From the NCBI RefSeq assembly GCF_900116195.1, contig NZ_FOZW01000007.1, positions 124,001-188,000 of the forward strand: 64,000 nucleotides of DNA, in the 5' to 3' direction. Below are positions 19,384 through 30,198 of the stretch, in pieces. Positions within the stretch are counted from its first letter, which is position 1. Every line of letters starts with the position of its first letter. Under the pieces are notes generated by a model. It was not told the origin of the DNA. It saw nothing but the letters and a program-made list of their open reading frames with translations, and searched no databases. The stretch comes from Alloyangia pacifica. Its GTDB lineage: Bacteria > Pseudomonadota > Alphaproteobacteria > Rhodobacterales > Rhodobacteraceae. A program made the position numbers and the translations under genes.

Positions 19384-20238
19384 ATGCGGATACTGATGTT
19401 AGGCACCACGGGGCAAGTGGCGCGCGAGGTGCAGCGCCGGGCGCCGGTGGTGGCGCTGGGGCGCGACGAGGCCGATCTGACCGATCCGGCCGATTGCGCC
19501 GAGGCGGTGCGGGCCGAAGCCCCCGACGTGGTGATCAACGCGGCCGCCTATACCGCCGTCGACCAGGCCGAAAGCGACGAAGTCACCGCGGCGCGGGTCA
19601 ATGGCGAAGCCCCCGGTGCCATGGCGCGGGCCTGCGCCGACCTCGGGATCCCCTTTATCCATATCTCGACCGACTACGTCTTCGACGGCACGGGCGATCA
19701 GCCCTTTGCCCCGGACGCGCCGACCGGGCCTCTGGGGGCCTACGGGCGCACCAAGCTGGCAGGTGAGGAGGCGGTGCGTGCCGCCGGCGGCCCCCATGCG
19801 ATCATCCGCACCTCCTGGGTGGTCTCGGCGCATGGCAAGAATTTCGTGAAGACGATGCTGAAGCTTGGGGCCGAGCGCGACCGGCTGACCATCGTCGCCG
19901 ACCAGATCGGCGGGCCGACCCCGGCGGCGGACATTGCCGAGCTCTGCCTCGCCGCAGCCAGCCAGCTGATCGCGGACCCGTCGAAGTCGGGCACCTATCA
20001 CCTGTCGGGCGGTCCCGATGTCAGCTGGGCCGACTTCGCCCGCGAGATATTTGCCCAGGCCGCCATCACCTGCGAGGTGGTGGATATCCCCACCTCGGAG
20101 TTCCCGACCCCGGCGAAGCGCCCCGCCAACTCGCGCATGGACAACAGCGCGACCGAAGCCGCCTTCGGCCTGCCACGGCCGGATTGGCGCGTCGGCCTCG
20201 CGGCGATCCTCAAGGAGCTGCAGGCCGGTCAGGACTGA
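19384..20238 (+). CDS. rfbD: dTDP-4-dehydrorhamnose reductase
   Basis: Final step to dTDP-L-rhamnose. 284 residues. Seen: MRILMLGTTGQVAREV (nucleotide site), NAAAYTAVDQAESD, STDYVFDGTG and catalytic YGRTK. No rfbA, rfbB or rfbC is in the window, so the pathway is split elsewhere on the genome. Its product could feed the GT2 rhamnosyltransferase-like enzymes downstream, but no link is shown by sequence. Confidence 0.93.
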   Translation: MRILMLGTTGQVAREVQRRAPVVALGRDEADLTDPADCAEAVRAEAPDVVINAAAYTAVDQAESDEVTAARVNGEAPGAMARACADLGIPFIHISTDYVFDGTGDQPFAPDAPTGPLGAYGRTKLAGEEAVRAAGGPHAIIRTSWVVSAHGKNFVKTMLKLGAERDRLTIVADQIGGPTPAADIAELCLAAASQLIADPSKSGTYHLSGGPDVSWADFAREIFAQAAITCEVVDIPTSEFPTPAKRPANSRMDNSATEAAFGLPRPDWRVGLAAILKELQAGQD

Positions 20239-20379
20239 GGGCGCTCCTTGGGAGCGGAAACCGTCAAGTTCATGTAAAAAAGTGGGAAATGTCCGCTTTG
20301 CGGCCATGATCCCGCGCCGCTTCCGCCGCTCCTTCGCGCCAATGTGCCCCCATCGCAACGGAGCGAATGAGGGTAACCC

Positions 20380-21303
20380 ATGGAACGGATACAGGAACGC
20401 GGCCTGTGGTCCTTGCAGGCCTTGGGGATGGGCAACGGCGTCCATCACTACGATACGGCACAGGATCTGGCGCTCGTGGATGCCGGTCTCGCGACCGGCG
20501 CCTTCGGGTACGAAGGAAGTGAGGCCCGCAACGCGGTCCATTACGACACGCTCGACGAAGCCCGGCTGGAATCGCTCTACAGCGAGGATGCTCTGGCGCA
20601 CGAGCAGGAAGCGCTCTCGCAGGGGCGGAAATCGAAGCTGGCGCTGCTGCGCGGTGAGGCGGACGGCAGCGTCCGGGGGCTGCGCAATGCGGTGATCAGC
20701 ATCGGCCATTGGTTGGATCTCGACCATGCCCCGGAGGATGCGGCGGCGCCTTCGGTGGCGAGCTACGCGGATAGCTGGCGGATCGGCTGGGCCGAGCGCC
20801 TGCCGCAAATCATGCAGCTTTCGGTCGATGGCCCGCTCGAGGAGATGGGGCTCGAGAAGAACGGGAATGTGCCGCAGCGCGAACCTGTGTCCGACCCCCT
20901 CGGCGACGGCAGCGCCGCGCTGTTGCATGAGACGCAGCCCGAGGTCGCGCAGCTCGATGCTGGAGAGCAGGTGTTGTCGGAGCAAGGACGCGCCTTTCTC
21001 GCCGGGATGATGTCCGAGGAGGACGAGCCCGAGGCCTTCATCTTCGCCGCACCGGAGCCGGCCACCGCCTTCGTGCGGGGCGCATCCGCCCATGACGCGC
21101 AGCTCGATCTGGCGCAGCAGGAGGTGATGTTTGTCGAAAGCCAATATGCCGCGCTGCACGGTGCGCTCTACGATGGCGACCGGGCCGCGAACTGGCAGAC
21201 GGACGATGCGGAAGACAACGACAGCATTTTCGCGCCGCATGCTGGCTCGGAGCGTCACGCGCAGGACGGCCACCTGCACGGCTACGAGGGGCATTTCGCC
21301 TGA
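20380..21303 (+). CDS. Hypothetical acidic protein
   Basis: 307 residues, not recognised. Composition is acidic with many Asp, Glu and Ala. There is no signal peptide and no membrane helix. The N-terminal part includes GMGNGVHHYDTAQDLALVDA and a second, similar HYDTLDEARLESLY; the C-terminus is rich in His and Asp. The ATG is preceded by GAGGGT. The gene sits alone between rfbD and leuA. Confidence 0.55.
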   Translation: MERIQERGLWSLQALGMGNGVHHYDTAQDLALVDAGLATGAFGYEGSEARNAVHYDTLDEARLESLYSEDALAHEQEALSQGRKSKLALLRGEADGSVRGLRNAVISIGHWLDLDHAPEDAAAPSVASYADSWRIGWAERLPQIMQLSVDGPLEEMGLEKNGNVPQREPVSDPLGDGSAALLHETQPEVAQLDAGEQVLSEQGRAFLAGMMSEEDEPEAFIFAAPEPATAFVRGASAHDAQLDLAQQEVMFVESQYAALHGALYDGDRAANWQTDDAEDNDSIFAPHAGSERHAQDGHLHGYEGHFA

Positions 21304-21306
21304 GCG

Positions 21307-21330
21307 GGCCCCCTAATCGGCCCCCTAATC
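21307..21330 (+). repeat. Tandem 12-bp repeat
   Basis: Two exact copies of GGCCCCCTAATC, followed by a partial third, directly after the stop codon of the hypothetical gene. Confidence 0.8.
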
Positions 21331-21406
21331 GGCCCTGTCTTCGGCCCGGATGCCCGGCTTGGGGGATGAAGAATTTCTCCGCCCGCCCAGGGGAACGAGA
21401 CGACGA

Positions 21407-21443
21407 AAAAGCAAGAAGCCCGCTCCTTCCAGAGCGGGCTTCC
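21407..21443 (-). terminator. leuA terminator
   Basis: On the minus strand: GAAGCCCGCTC, loop, GAGCGGGCTTC then TTGCTTTTT. It lies 29 bp after the leuA stop. Confidence 0.85.
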
Positions 21444-21471
21444 ATTTGTTCAGCCGCAGCTGCGGAGTTCG

Positions 21472-23037
<1,566 letters not shown>

Positions 23038-23077
23038 TTTTCGGATCTCTTGAGTCGTCGTCCTGGAAAGGGTTCGC

Positions 23078-23130
23078 CGGCGCGAAACGGTCCTCCTCTG
23101 AGCGGTCGCGCCGAGATGCGCGCTCAGAGG
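23078..23130 (-). promoter_or_regulatory. Candidate leuA attenuator RNA hairpins
   Basis: Two alternative stems can form in the leuA leader. One pairs CCTCTGAGCG (containing the leader stop) with CGCTCAGAGG (plus-strand 23095-23104 with 23121-23130). The other pairs CGGCGCGA with TCGCGCCG (23078-23085 with 23106-23113), using the loop of the first. The two share sequence, as expected for a ribosome-controlled switch. A classic U-run terminator is not obvious. Confidence 0.45.
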
Positions 23131-23213
23131 CGGATTAGGACTAGACGCAGGCCAAGCGCAACCGGCGCGCGGAACGCACGTGCAGCAGCGGGGATATGGC
23201 CAAGGGTCATCAT
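23124..23213 (-). CDS. leuL: Leucine-rich leader peptide upstream of leuA
   Basis: A 29-residue frame beginning MMTLGHIPAAARAF and ending with LGLRLVLIRL, then TGA. The last ten residues hold five Leu plus Val and Ile, two of the Leu codons being CTA, which is rare in this GC-rich genome. The stop codon lies in the stem of a downstream hairpin and the gene is 86 bp upstream of leuA on the same strand. This is the layout of a leucine attenuation leader. A TATAGT hexamer ends eight bases before the ATG, so the mRNA may begin at the AUG and lack a 5' UTR. Function inferred. Confidence 0.6.
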   Translation of the reverse strand: MMTLGHIPAAARAFRAPVALGLRLVLIRL

Positions 23214-23220
23214 GGGCGCG

Positions 23221-23248
23221 ACTATACGCAGCGGAACCGAAATGAAAA
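23221..23248 (-). promoter_or_regulatory. Candidate leuL-leuA promoter
   Basis: On the minus strand, -10 TATAGT (23221-23226) and a weak -35 TTTTCA (23243-23248) separated by 16 bp. The predicted start of transcription coincides with the leader ATG. Confidence 0.5.
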
Positions 23249-23371
23249 CCGCAAATGCCCGCCGAATGACGGAAAGTTACGCCGCAGTGCAGCGCCGGGC
23301 TCCGCGCCGCTTGAGTGCTCGGACCGGGTGCCCATATGCTTCGGGGAAGGTATTTGGTTCAGGGGAGTTTC

Positions 23372-26347
23372 ATGGTCGGGCGATTTCTGAGGGCGGCGCT
23401 TCTTGCCGCCGGCTGGCCCTTGGCGGCGCTCGCGCAGGAGGGCGGGAGCCCGGAGCGCGAGGTCTATGTCTTCGGCAACTCGCTGGTACATTTCCTCGGA
23501 CAGGAGGCGCACAGCAACACGCCCTACTGGCTCTCGCAACTGGCGCAGGCGGATGGCGCAAGCCTTGCGCTCGATGGGCAATGGGGCTTTCTGCGCGACT
23601 TTTCGGACGGACTTCCGCCGGAGCCGAACTGGACCATTCCGGGCGTGGTGAAGGCCTGGGACCCGGGGCGCGGGGCCTTCGGCGATGCGGGCTACGACGC
23701 GGTGCTGATCACCCCCGCCAATTTCCTGCAGTACCAGGAGTCCGACGCGCCCTATCCCGGCAACAACCCCTCGGGCACCAGCCCGATGGATGCGATTCTC
23801 ACCGTCGCCGACTGGGTCGAGGGCCATGCGCCCGGCACGCCGCTCTGGATCTACGAGGGCTGGCCCGACATGGCCTCGGTCGCCGGGGACTACCCGCCGT
23901 CGGCGCGGGGCATGCGGCGCTATCACGCCTACACGCTGGGGGCCTACGGCGTCTGGTATGACGATCTGCTGAGCAAGTTGCGCGCGGCGCGGCCCGAGCA
24001 GCAGGTGGCGCTGATTCCCGTGGCGCGGGCCCTGTCGGAACTGCTCGAGGAGGGCGGTCTGCTGCAGGATGTCCCGGCCGAGGCGCTCTATGTCGACGAC
24101 GCGCCGCATGGCACGCCTTCGCTCTACTTCCTCGCGGCGATGGTCAGCTACAGCGCGCTCTACGGCGCGCCGCCGCCCGCCGATTACCTGCCGCCGCCCG
24201 AGATCGATCAGGCCATCACCGCCGCCTATCCGCAGATCGCCGATCACGTCTGGCAGTTGGTCTCCGAGCGTCTTCCCGAGGAGCGTGCAGAGGCGCAGGT
24301 GCCGCAGTCGGAGCCGGTGCAGCAGGTGGCGGCCGCCCCGGCGGCAGAGGAGGCTCCTTTGCCGCCCCGACCCGAGCTTGCCCTGCCGGACCCCGGCGCG
24401 CGGCCCGGCGGCGCCCCGGCGCTGGCCATGGGGCTCAACGGCCTGTCGGACTGGTCCACCCAGCATCCCTTCGTCGACCTGATGAAATCCTCGCGCCCTT
24501 GGATCGGCCACCTGCCGGGGCAATGGGGCGGGGTCGAGATCGACGCGCTGCGCGCGCTCGGGGCGCTGGATCCGGACGGCTGGCCGCTGCGCATCCCCGA
24601 GGGGGTCGAGCGGCTGGAGGCGCTGCTGCTCACCGACCAGCCCGAGGCGGCCACCCACCTGCGCGGCACCTACGTCGTGACGTGGCAGGGCAAGGGCGAC
24701 CTGCAACTCACCGGCCGTGCCAGCCGGGTGCGGATGGAAGAGGGGCGGGCACTCTTCGACTATGCGCCGGGCGATGGCTCGGTCGGGGTCTCGATCTCTT
24801 CGCTCGACCCAGAGGACCCGATCCGCGACATCCACGTGGTGCGCGAGGACCAGATGCCGCTCTTCGAGGCAGGGGCGCTGTTCAACCCCGACTGGCTGGC
24901 GCGCGTCCACGACCTGCGCAGCCTGCGCTTCATGGACTGGATGATGACCAACGGCTCCCCGGTGCAGGGCTGGGACGACCGCCCGCGGATGAGCGATGCC
25001 ACATGGAGCGCATGGGGCGTGCCGCCAGAGGTGATGATCGCGCTCGCCAACCAGGTCGGCGCCGACCCGTGGTTCACCCTGCCGCATATGGCCGACGACG
25101 ACTACGTCCGGAACTTCGCCGAGCTGGTGAAGGCGCGGCTCGATCCGGGCCTTAAGGCCTATGTCGAGTACTCGAACGAGGTCTGGAACCACATTTTCCC
25201 ACAGGCGCAATGGGCGGCGCAGCAGGCCGAGGCGCGCTGGGGCCGCTCGGAATCGGGCTGGATCCAGTACTACGGGCTGCGCGCCGCGCAGGTCATGGAC
25301 ATCTGGTCCGAGGTCTACGGCGACGCAGCGGATACGAGGCTGGTACGGGTGATCTCGACCCACACCGGCTGGCCCGGGCTCGAGGAGCAGATCCTCACCG
25401 CGCCGCTGGCCTATCTTGCGCTCGGCCGCGCGCCGCAGGAGAGCTTCGACGCCTACGCTGTGGCGGGCTACTTCGGCTACGAGCTGGGCGGCGCCGAGAT
25501 GGCGGGGCAGGTGGACGACTGGCTGTCGCGCGCCGAGATGCAGGCTCAGGAAGACGGCGAGGCGCAGGGGCTGCGCCGCGTCGCCCTGCGCGAATACGTC
25601 AAGCGCCACAGGTTCGACGCCGCCATGCTGCCGGTCGCCATGGCGCTGCAGGAGGGCTCGCTGGCCGAGCTGACCGGCGAGATCTTCCCCTATCACGCAG
25701 GGGTGGCCGAGGCGGCGGGACTGCGGCTGGTCATGTACGAGGGCGGCACCCATGTGGCGGCGCAGGCCGAGCGGGTGCAGGATGAACGCCTGACCAGCTT
25801 CTTCGAGCAATTCAACTACAGTCCCGAGATGGCCAAGCTCTACGAGCAGCTGCTGACTGGCTGGATCGGAGCGGGGGGCACGCTGTTCAATGCTTTCGTC
25901 GATGTGGCCCCGGCCTCGCAATGGGGCAGCTGGGGCGCGCTGCGGCACCTCGATGACGCCAATCCGCGCTGGGACATGCTGATGAGCTACAACGCCACGG
26001 CCCCCACCGGCTGGGAGACGCGGGATGCCGGGACCTTCGACGACGGGCTGCTGCTGCGCGCCGGGCCGGAGGGCGACAGGCTCGAGGGCAGCGCGCGCCC
26101 CGACATCCTGCTTGGCGGCGACGGCGACGACCTGCTGATCGGGCGGGGCGGAGGCGATCATCTGCATGGCGGCGCGGGCAGCGACCGGGCGCTGCTGCCG
26201 GGGGCGCAGGGGGACTATGCCTTCTCGCGCGATGCGGCGGGGCGGCTGATCGCCGAAGGGGCAAGGGGCCGGGTCACGCTTTTTGCCGTCGAGTCGCTGA
26301 GCTTCGAGGAGGCACCCGGGGACGAGCTGCCCACCGCTGGCCTCTGA
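23372..26347 (+). CDS. Secreted SGNH-like / glycosidase-like protein with RTX repeat
   Basis: 991 residues. A signal peptide (MVGRFLRAALLAAGWPLAALA) is followed by a region resembling SGNH hydrolases: VFGNS with Ser37, and DAPH (Asp243, His246) as the late Asp-x-x-His block. After a Pro/Ala-rich linker (~residues 305-350) comes a large domain with AYVEYSNEVWN (Glu603), like the acid/base Asn-Glu of clan-A (beta/alpha)8 glycosidases. At ~residues 915-940 is one calcium-binding RTX run, GGDGDDLLIGRGGGDHLHGG, which suggests type I secretion or late export. It opens the polysaccharide locus and may trim or modify the polymer. ATG at 23372 has GGGGAG upstream. Catalytic role not proven. Confidence 0.7.
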   Translation: MVGRFLRAALLAAGWPLAALAQEGGSPEREVYVFGNSLVHFLGQEAHSNTPYWLSQLAQADGASLALDGQWGFLRDFSDGLPPEPNWTIPGVVKAWDPGRGAFGDAGYDAVLITPANFLQYQESDAPYPGNNPSGTSPMDAILTVADWVEGHAPGTPLWIYEGWPDMASVAGDYPPSARGMRRYHAYTLGAYGVWYDDLLSKLRAARPEQQVALIPVARALSELLEEGGLLQDVPAEALYVDDAPHGTPSLYFLAAMVSYSALYGAPPPADYLPPPEIDQAITAAYPQIADHVWQLVSERLPEERAEAQVPQSEPVQQVAAAPAAEEAPLPPRPELALPDPGARPGGAPALAMGLNGLSDWSTQHPFVDLMKSSRPWIGHLPGQWGGVEIDALRALGALDPDGWPLRIPEGVERLEALLLTDQPEAATHLRGTYVVTWQGKGDLQLTGRASRVRMEEGRALFDYAPGDGSVGVSISSLDPEDPIRDIHVVREDQMPLFEAGALFNPDWLARVHDLRSLRFMDWMMTNGSPVQGWDDRPRMSDATWSAWGVPPEVMIALANQVGADPWFTLPHMADDDYVRNFAELVKARLDPGLKAYVEYSNEVWNHIFPQAQWAAQQAEARWGRSESGWIQYYGLRAAQVMDIWSEVYGDAADTRLVRVISTHTGWPGLEEQILTAPLAYLALGRAPQESFDAYAVAGYFGYELGGAEMAGQVDDWLSRAEMQAQEDGEAQGLRRVALREYVKRHRFDAAMLPVAMALQEGSLAELTGEIFPYHAGVAEAAGLRLVMYEGGTHVAAQAERVQDERLTSFFEQFNYSPEMAKLYEQLLTGWIGAGGTLFNAFVDVAPASQWGSWGALRHLDDANPRWDMLMSYNATAPTGWETRDAGTFDDGLLLRAGPEGDRLEGSARPDILLGGDGDDLLIGRGGGDHLHGGAGSDRALLPGAQGDYAFSRDAAGRLIAEGARGRVTLFAVESLSFEEAPGDELPTAGL

Positions 26348-26350
26348 GCC

Positions 26351-26394
26351 GCACCTCTCTTTGAAGAGAGGTGCAAAAGCCTTCGAAGGCTTTT
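26351..26394. terminator. Double hairpin terminator
   Basis: First GCACCTCTC...GAGAGGTGC, then the 20-bp palindrome AAAAGCCTTCGAAGGCTTTT. It separates the convergent RTX protein and GT4 genes and can work on both strands. Confidence 0.85.
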
Positions 26395-26398
26395 GACC

Positions 26399-27610
26399 CT
26401 ACCCCTGCCGCGCGCGCAGGATTTCCTCCACCAGTGTCTCGGCCCCGAGGCTGGCGCGGAAGTTGCGCTCGATCTTGCTGCGTCCGGCTTCGGCGAGGCG
26501 TCGGGCGGTCTCGGGGTTCTGCGCCAGGTCACGGATCGCCCGGGCCAGCGCCGTCGGGTCCTTCGGCGCGACCAGCTTGCCGTCATGCCCATCGTCGATA
26601 AGCTCGCGCACGCCGCCCGCATCGGTGCCGATCACCGGCACCCCGCAGGACATCGCCTCCATGTAGGCGACGCCGAGCGGCTCGTGCCAGGAGGCCAGCA
26701 CGAAGACATGTGCCGACAGCAACTTGTCGCGCACCTCGCCCGCATCGATCGCGCCTAGCAGCTTCACGTGGTCCTGCAGCCGCAGCCGTCGCAGGTGCGC
26801 CTCCAGGTCGGTGCGGTAGCCGCTGCCTCCGGCGTCATCCTCGCCAGCGATCTCCAGCCGCACGTCGACGCCCTGATCGAGCAGCTGACGCATGGCCGAC
26901 ATCAGGTCCTGGTGGCCCTTCACCACGTTCAGCCGCCCGCAGGAGAACAGCCGCACCGGGCGGCCGCGTTCGGGCGGCTGGTAGGGCGTGTCGCGGCGCA
27001 GCACCTCGGTGTCGACGCCCATCGGGCGGATCACCATGCGCGGCGGCAGGTTGTCCCCCAACGCCGCGTGCAGCGCATCCGTCAGCTTGCGGGTGATCAC
27101 CGTGGCAAAGGCGGCGCCGCGCCATTTGACCCGCTGGCCCGGCCCGTAGTCCGACAGCGGACCATGCAGGGTCAGCGAGTAGGGCACGCCGCCGAGCCGC
27201 CGCGCCAGGTTGGCCACCAGCGCGGCGCGGGCGCAGCTGTGCACATGCACGTGGTCGAGCCGATGCGCCTCCGCATAGTCACGCAGCGCCTCGGCGGCAG
27301 AGAGCGTCAGCGCCACGTCGCGGGCAAAGCCGGGGCCCTCGCGCAGCATGTCGCCGGCGAGGCCGCGCGGCAGCAGCCGGGCCAGCGCGGCGGCGGCGGC
27401 GAACGGGCGAATCTCTCCGAGGTAGGTGGTGCGGGCGATGGCGTCCTGGGACCAGCTGTGCGCGATCAGCCCCACCGGGGGCACGCGGGTCGACAGCAGG
27501 TGAACCTCGTGGCCCATCGCCTCGAGCGCCTGTACCTCGCGCCAGTAGAAGATATGGGTCTGCCCGGGAAACTGGGGCACAAGATACCCGATCCGAAGTT
27601 TTTGCGTCAC
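26399..27610 (-). CDS. Glycosyltransferase family 4
   Basis: About 403 residues, GT-B fold, retaining type. Seen: IGYLVPQFPGQTHIFYWREV at the N-terminus, VRLFSCGRLNVVKGHQDLM, and the EX7E pattern in EPLGVAYMEAMSCGVP. The start is taken as GTG at 27610, which has GGGAG upstream, instead of an earlier TTG. Divergent from the GT2 gene; both are likely parts of polysaccharide assembly. Sugar donor unknown. Confidence 0.88.
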   Translation of the reverse strand: MTQKLRIGYLVPQFPGQTHIFYWREVQALEAMGHEVHLLSTRVPPVGLIAHSWSQDAIARTTYLGEIRPFAAAAALARLLPRGLAGDMLREGPGFARDVALTLSAAEALRDYAEAHRLDHVHVHSCARAALVANLARRLGGVPYSLTLHGPLSDYGPGQRVKWRGAAFATVITRKLTDALHAALGDNLPPRMVIRPMGVDTEVLRRDTPYQPPERGRPVRLFSCGRLNVVKGHQDLMSAMRQLLDQGVDVRLEIAGEDDAGGSGYRTDLEAHLRRLRLQDHVKLLGAIDAGEVRDKLLSAHVFVLASWHEPLGVAYMEAMSCGVPVIGTDAGGVRELIDDGHDGKLVAPKDPTALARAIRDLAQNPETARRLAEAGRSKIERNFRASLGAETLVEEILRARQG

Positions 27611-27741
27611 CCCATCTCCCACGCCTCGATCGGACGTTCCGGCCAATCCGTCGACAATTAAACCACACGCTGTCTCAAATCATTCTTTGGCCACAGTTTG
27701 CTGGCAATGCCACCCTGTCCTGGTGCAGGAACTAAGCATGT

Positions 27742-28629
27742 GTGTCGTCCTTGGTACGGATCATGGCGTCTGACGAGTCCCGGTTTTGTGGCAGCCCTTC
27801 GGTTTCGGTGATCCTGCCTGCGAGCAATGAAAGCGCGCTGATCGGCGCGTGCCTGAAGGCCCTTCTGGCCTCTGACTGGCCCGGCGACGCCCCCGGGCCG
27901 GAGGTGATCGTCGTCGCCAACGGCTGCCGGGATGACACAGCCGCCCGCGCCCGGGCTTTCGGGGATGACTTCGCGTCACGTGGCTGGAGCCTGCAGGTGA
28001 TCGAGCGGACCGAGGGCGGCAAGCTCGCCGCGCTCAACGCCGGGGATGCCGTGGCCCGCGCCGGAAACCGGGTCTACCTCGACGCGGATGTGACGGTCAG
28101 CAAGCCCCTGCTCTCGCAGCTGCATGCGGCGCTGTCGCGACCCGGCGCGCGCTACGCCAGCGGGCGGCTGCGGATCACCGCCCATGGCTGGGTGGCCCGC
28201 GCCTATGCCCGGACCTGGCGGCAGGTGCCCTTCATGACGGGGGGCGTGCCCGGCTGCGGCGTCTTCGCGGTCAATGCCGAGGGCCGTGCCCGCTGGCAGG
28301 ATTTCCCCGACATCATCTCGGACGACACCTTCGTGCGGCTCAGCTTCACCCCCGAGGAACGCAGCGCTGTGCCTGCCCATTACGAATGGCCGATCGCCGA
28401 GGGGTTGCCCGCGCTGGTCCGCGTGCGCCGGCGGCAGGACGCCGGGGTGGCGCAGGTCGGCGCGCTCTACCCGCGGTTGCTGGGCAATGACGACAAGCTG
28501 CCGCTCTCGGCGATGGGAAAGCTGCGCATGGCGCTGCGCGACCCGATCGGTTTTGCGGTCTACACCGGCGTGGCGCTTCTGGTCCGGATGAGCCCGCAGG
28601 CGGGCCCCGACTGGAGTCGCGGCCGGTGA
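27742..28629 (+). CDS. Glycosyltransferase family 2
   Basis: 295 residues, GT-A fold. Seen: VSVILPASNESALIGACLKA, GKLAALNAGDAVA, YLDADVTVS (DxD site) and ISDDTFVRL. Starts with GTG at 27742 or ATG at 27763; the first is used here because AGGA lies upstream, but either is possible. Stop overlaps the start of the flippase gene, so they are coupled. Confidence 0.88.
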   Translation: MSSLVRIMASDESRFCGSPSVSVILPASNESALIGACLKALLASDWPGDAPGPEVIVVANGCRDDTAARARAFGDDFASRGWSLQVIERTEGGKLAALNAGDAVARAGNRVYLDADVTVSKPLLSQLHAALSRPGARYASGRLRITAHGWVARAYARTWRQVPFMTGGVPGCGVFAVNAEGRARWQDFPDIISDDTFVRLSFTPEERSAVPAHYEWPIAEGLPALVRVRRRQDAGVAQVGALYPRLLGNDDKLPLSAMGKLRMALRDPIGFAVYTGVALLVRMSPQAGPDWSRGR

Positions 28630-29996
28630 TGAACGCGACCCTGATCCGACGATTCTCGGGCGCCTCGCTTGGCGCGCGGGTTCTGCGCAGCTCGCTGCTG
28701 ACCGTCGGCAGCTTTGGCTTTTCGCAGGCGCTTCGGCTGGGCAGCAACCTGATCCTCACCCGGCTGCTGTTCCCCGAGGCCTTCGGGCTGATGGCGCTGG
28801 TCTCGGTCTTCCTGATGGGGCTGATGCAGTTCTCGGACGTGGGGGTGACCCCGGCGATCCTGCAGAGCAAGCGCGGCGATGATCGTGATTTCCTCGACAC
28901 CGCCTGGACCATCCAAGTGGTGCGCGGCGTCGGGCTCTGGCTCACCGCCTGCGCGCTGGCCTGGCCGATGGCCGCCTTCTACGACGAGCCGCAACTGCTG
29001 CATCTGCTGCCGGTGGCCGGGCTCGCGCTGCTGATCGCCGGTTTCCGTCCGACCCGCATGGACAGCGCCAACCGGCATCTGCGGCTCGGCCGGGTCACGG
29101 TGCTGGAACTGGCGACGCAGACGCTCGGGGTCGGCAGCGCCGTGCTGCTGGCCTGGGCCACGGGATCGGTCTGGTCGCTGGTGTTTTCGGGTCTGATCAG
29201 CGTGGTTTTCGAGGTGATCGCCAATTCGCTGCTGCTGTCCGGAGGCCGCAACCGCTTCCGAATGGAGCCCGAGGCGCGGGCCGAGCTGGTCACCTTCGGC
29301 AAGTGGATCTTCCTGTCGACGGTCTGCGGCTTCTTCTTCAGTCAGGGCGACAAGATCCTGATCGGCAAGTATCTCAGCCTCGACGCGTTCGGGGTCTACA
29401 ACATCGGCTATTTCCTCGCTTCCTTCCCGATGCTGCTGGGCGGGATGGTGACGCGCAAGGTGCTGATCCCGATCTACCGCGAGAGCCCCCCGCGCGAGAG
29501 CCGCGAGAACTTCGCGCGGCTGCGCAAGATGCGCTTTGCCGTCACCGCGCCGCTGCTGCTGCTGGTGGCCAGCTTCGCGCTCTGCGGGCACTGGCTGGTC
29601 GATCTGATGTACGATGAACGCTATCTGGCAGCCGGGGCGGTCACGGTGCTCGTCGCCTGCATGCAGATGCCGCAGATCGTCGTGCAGACCTACGATCAGG
29701 CGGCGCTGGCGGCGGGCGACAGCCGCGCCTTCTTCGTGCTGGCGCTGGCGCGGGCGCTGCTGATGATGGGCTGCATCCTCGTCGGTCTCGAAACCTACGG
29801 GCTGATCGGCGCGCTGCTGGGCTATGGCGCGGCCTTCCTGCTGGCCTACCCGGTTGTGGTCTGGCTGGCCCGGCGCATGGGGGTCTGGGACCCGTTGCAC
29901 GATCTTACCGCCGCGCTCTTCGGTACCGCTCTCGCGGCGCTGGCGATCTGGCTCAACTGGCCCGCGATCATGGCTCTGGCCGCGCAGGGCAGCTGA
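28629..29996 (+). CDS. Wzx-like polysaccharide flippase (oligosaccharide transporter)
   Basis: About 455 residues with 12-14 hydrophobic helices, MOP superfamily. Seen: SSLLTVGSFGFSQALRLGSNL, TRLLFPEAFGLMALV, FGKWIFLSTVCGFFFSQGDK, a pattern typical of lipopolysaccharide biosynthesis/WzxC proteins. Moves lipid-linked repeat units across the inner membrane. The ATG at 28629 shares bases with the GT2 stop codon; a GTG one codon earlier is possible. A 200-bp gap precedes the PKS. Confidence 0.9.
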   Translation: MNATLIRRFSGASLGARVLRSSLLTVGSFGFSQALRLGSNLILTRLLFPEAFGLMALVSVFLMGLMQFSDVGVTPAILQSKRGDDRDFLDTAWTIQVVRGVGLWLTACALAWPMAAFYDEPQLLHLLPVAGLALLIAGFRPTRMDSANRHLRLGRVTVLELATQTLGVGSAVLLAWATGSVWSLVFSGLISVVFEVIANSLLLSGGRNRFRMEPEARAELVTFGKWIFLSTVCGFFFSQGDKILIGKYLSLDAFGVYNIGYFLASFPMLLGGMVTRKVLIPIYRESPPRESRENFARLRKMRFAVTAPLLLLVASFALCGHWLVDLMYDERYLAAGAVTVLVACMQMPQIVVQTYDQAALAAGDSRAFFVLALARALLMMGCILVGLETYGLIGALLGYGAAFLLAYPVVVWLARRMGVWDPLHDLTAALFGTALAALAIWLNWPAIMALAAQGS

Positions 29997-30198
29997 GTCT
30001 CACAACCGCGCGCGCCCCGCGCCCCGGCACAGACAACCTGATTTACCTCTGTTAAGATCGCCTCCGGCCGACAGTGCTGCCCCGGGGCGGAGGTTTGTTT
30101 CCCCGCTGGGGGGGGCTGGCTGGTTTGCGCCCAATTTTCTCCGTATTCAGGTTTTACCGAACGGAGGGTCGCGGGTTGGTGCGAGTGAGGGTTGGGTC

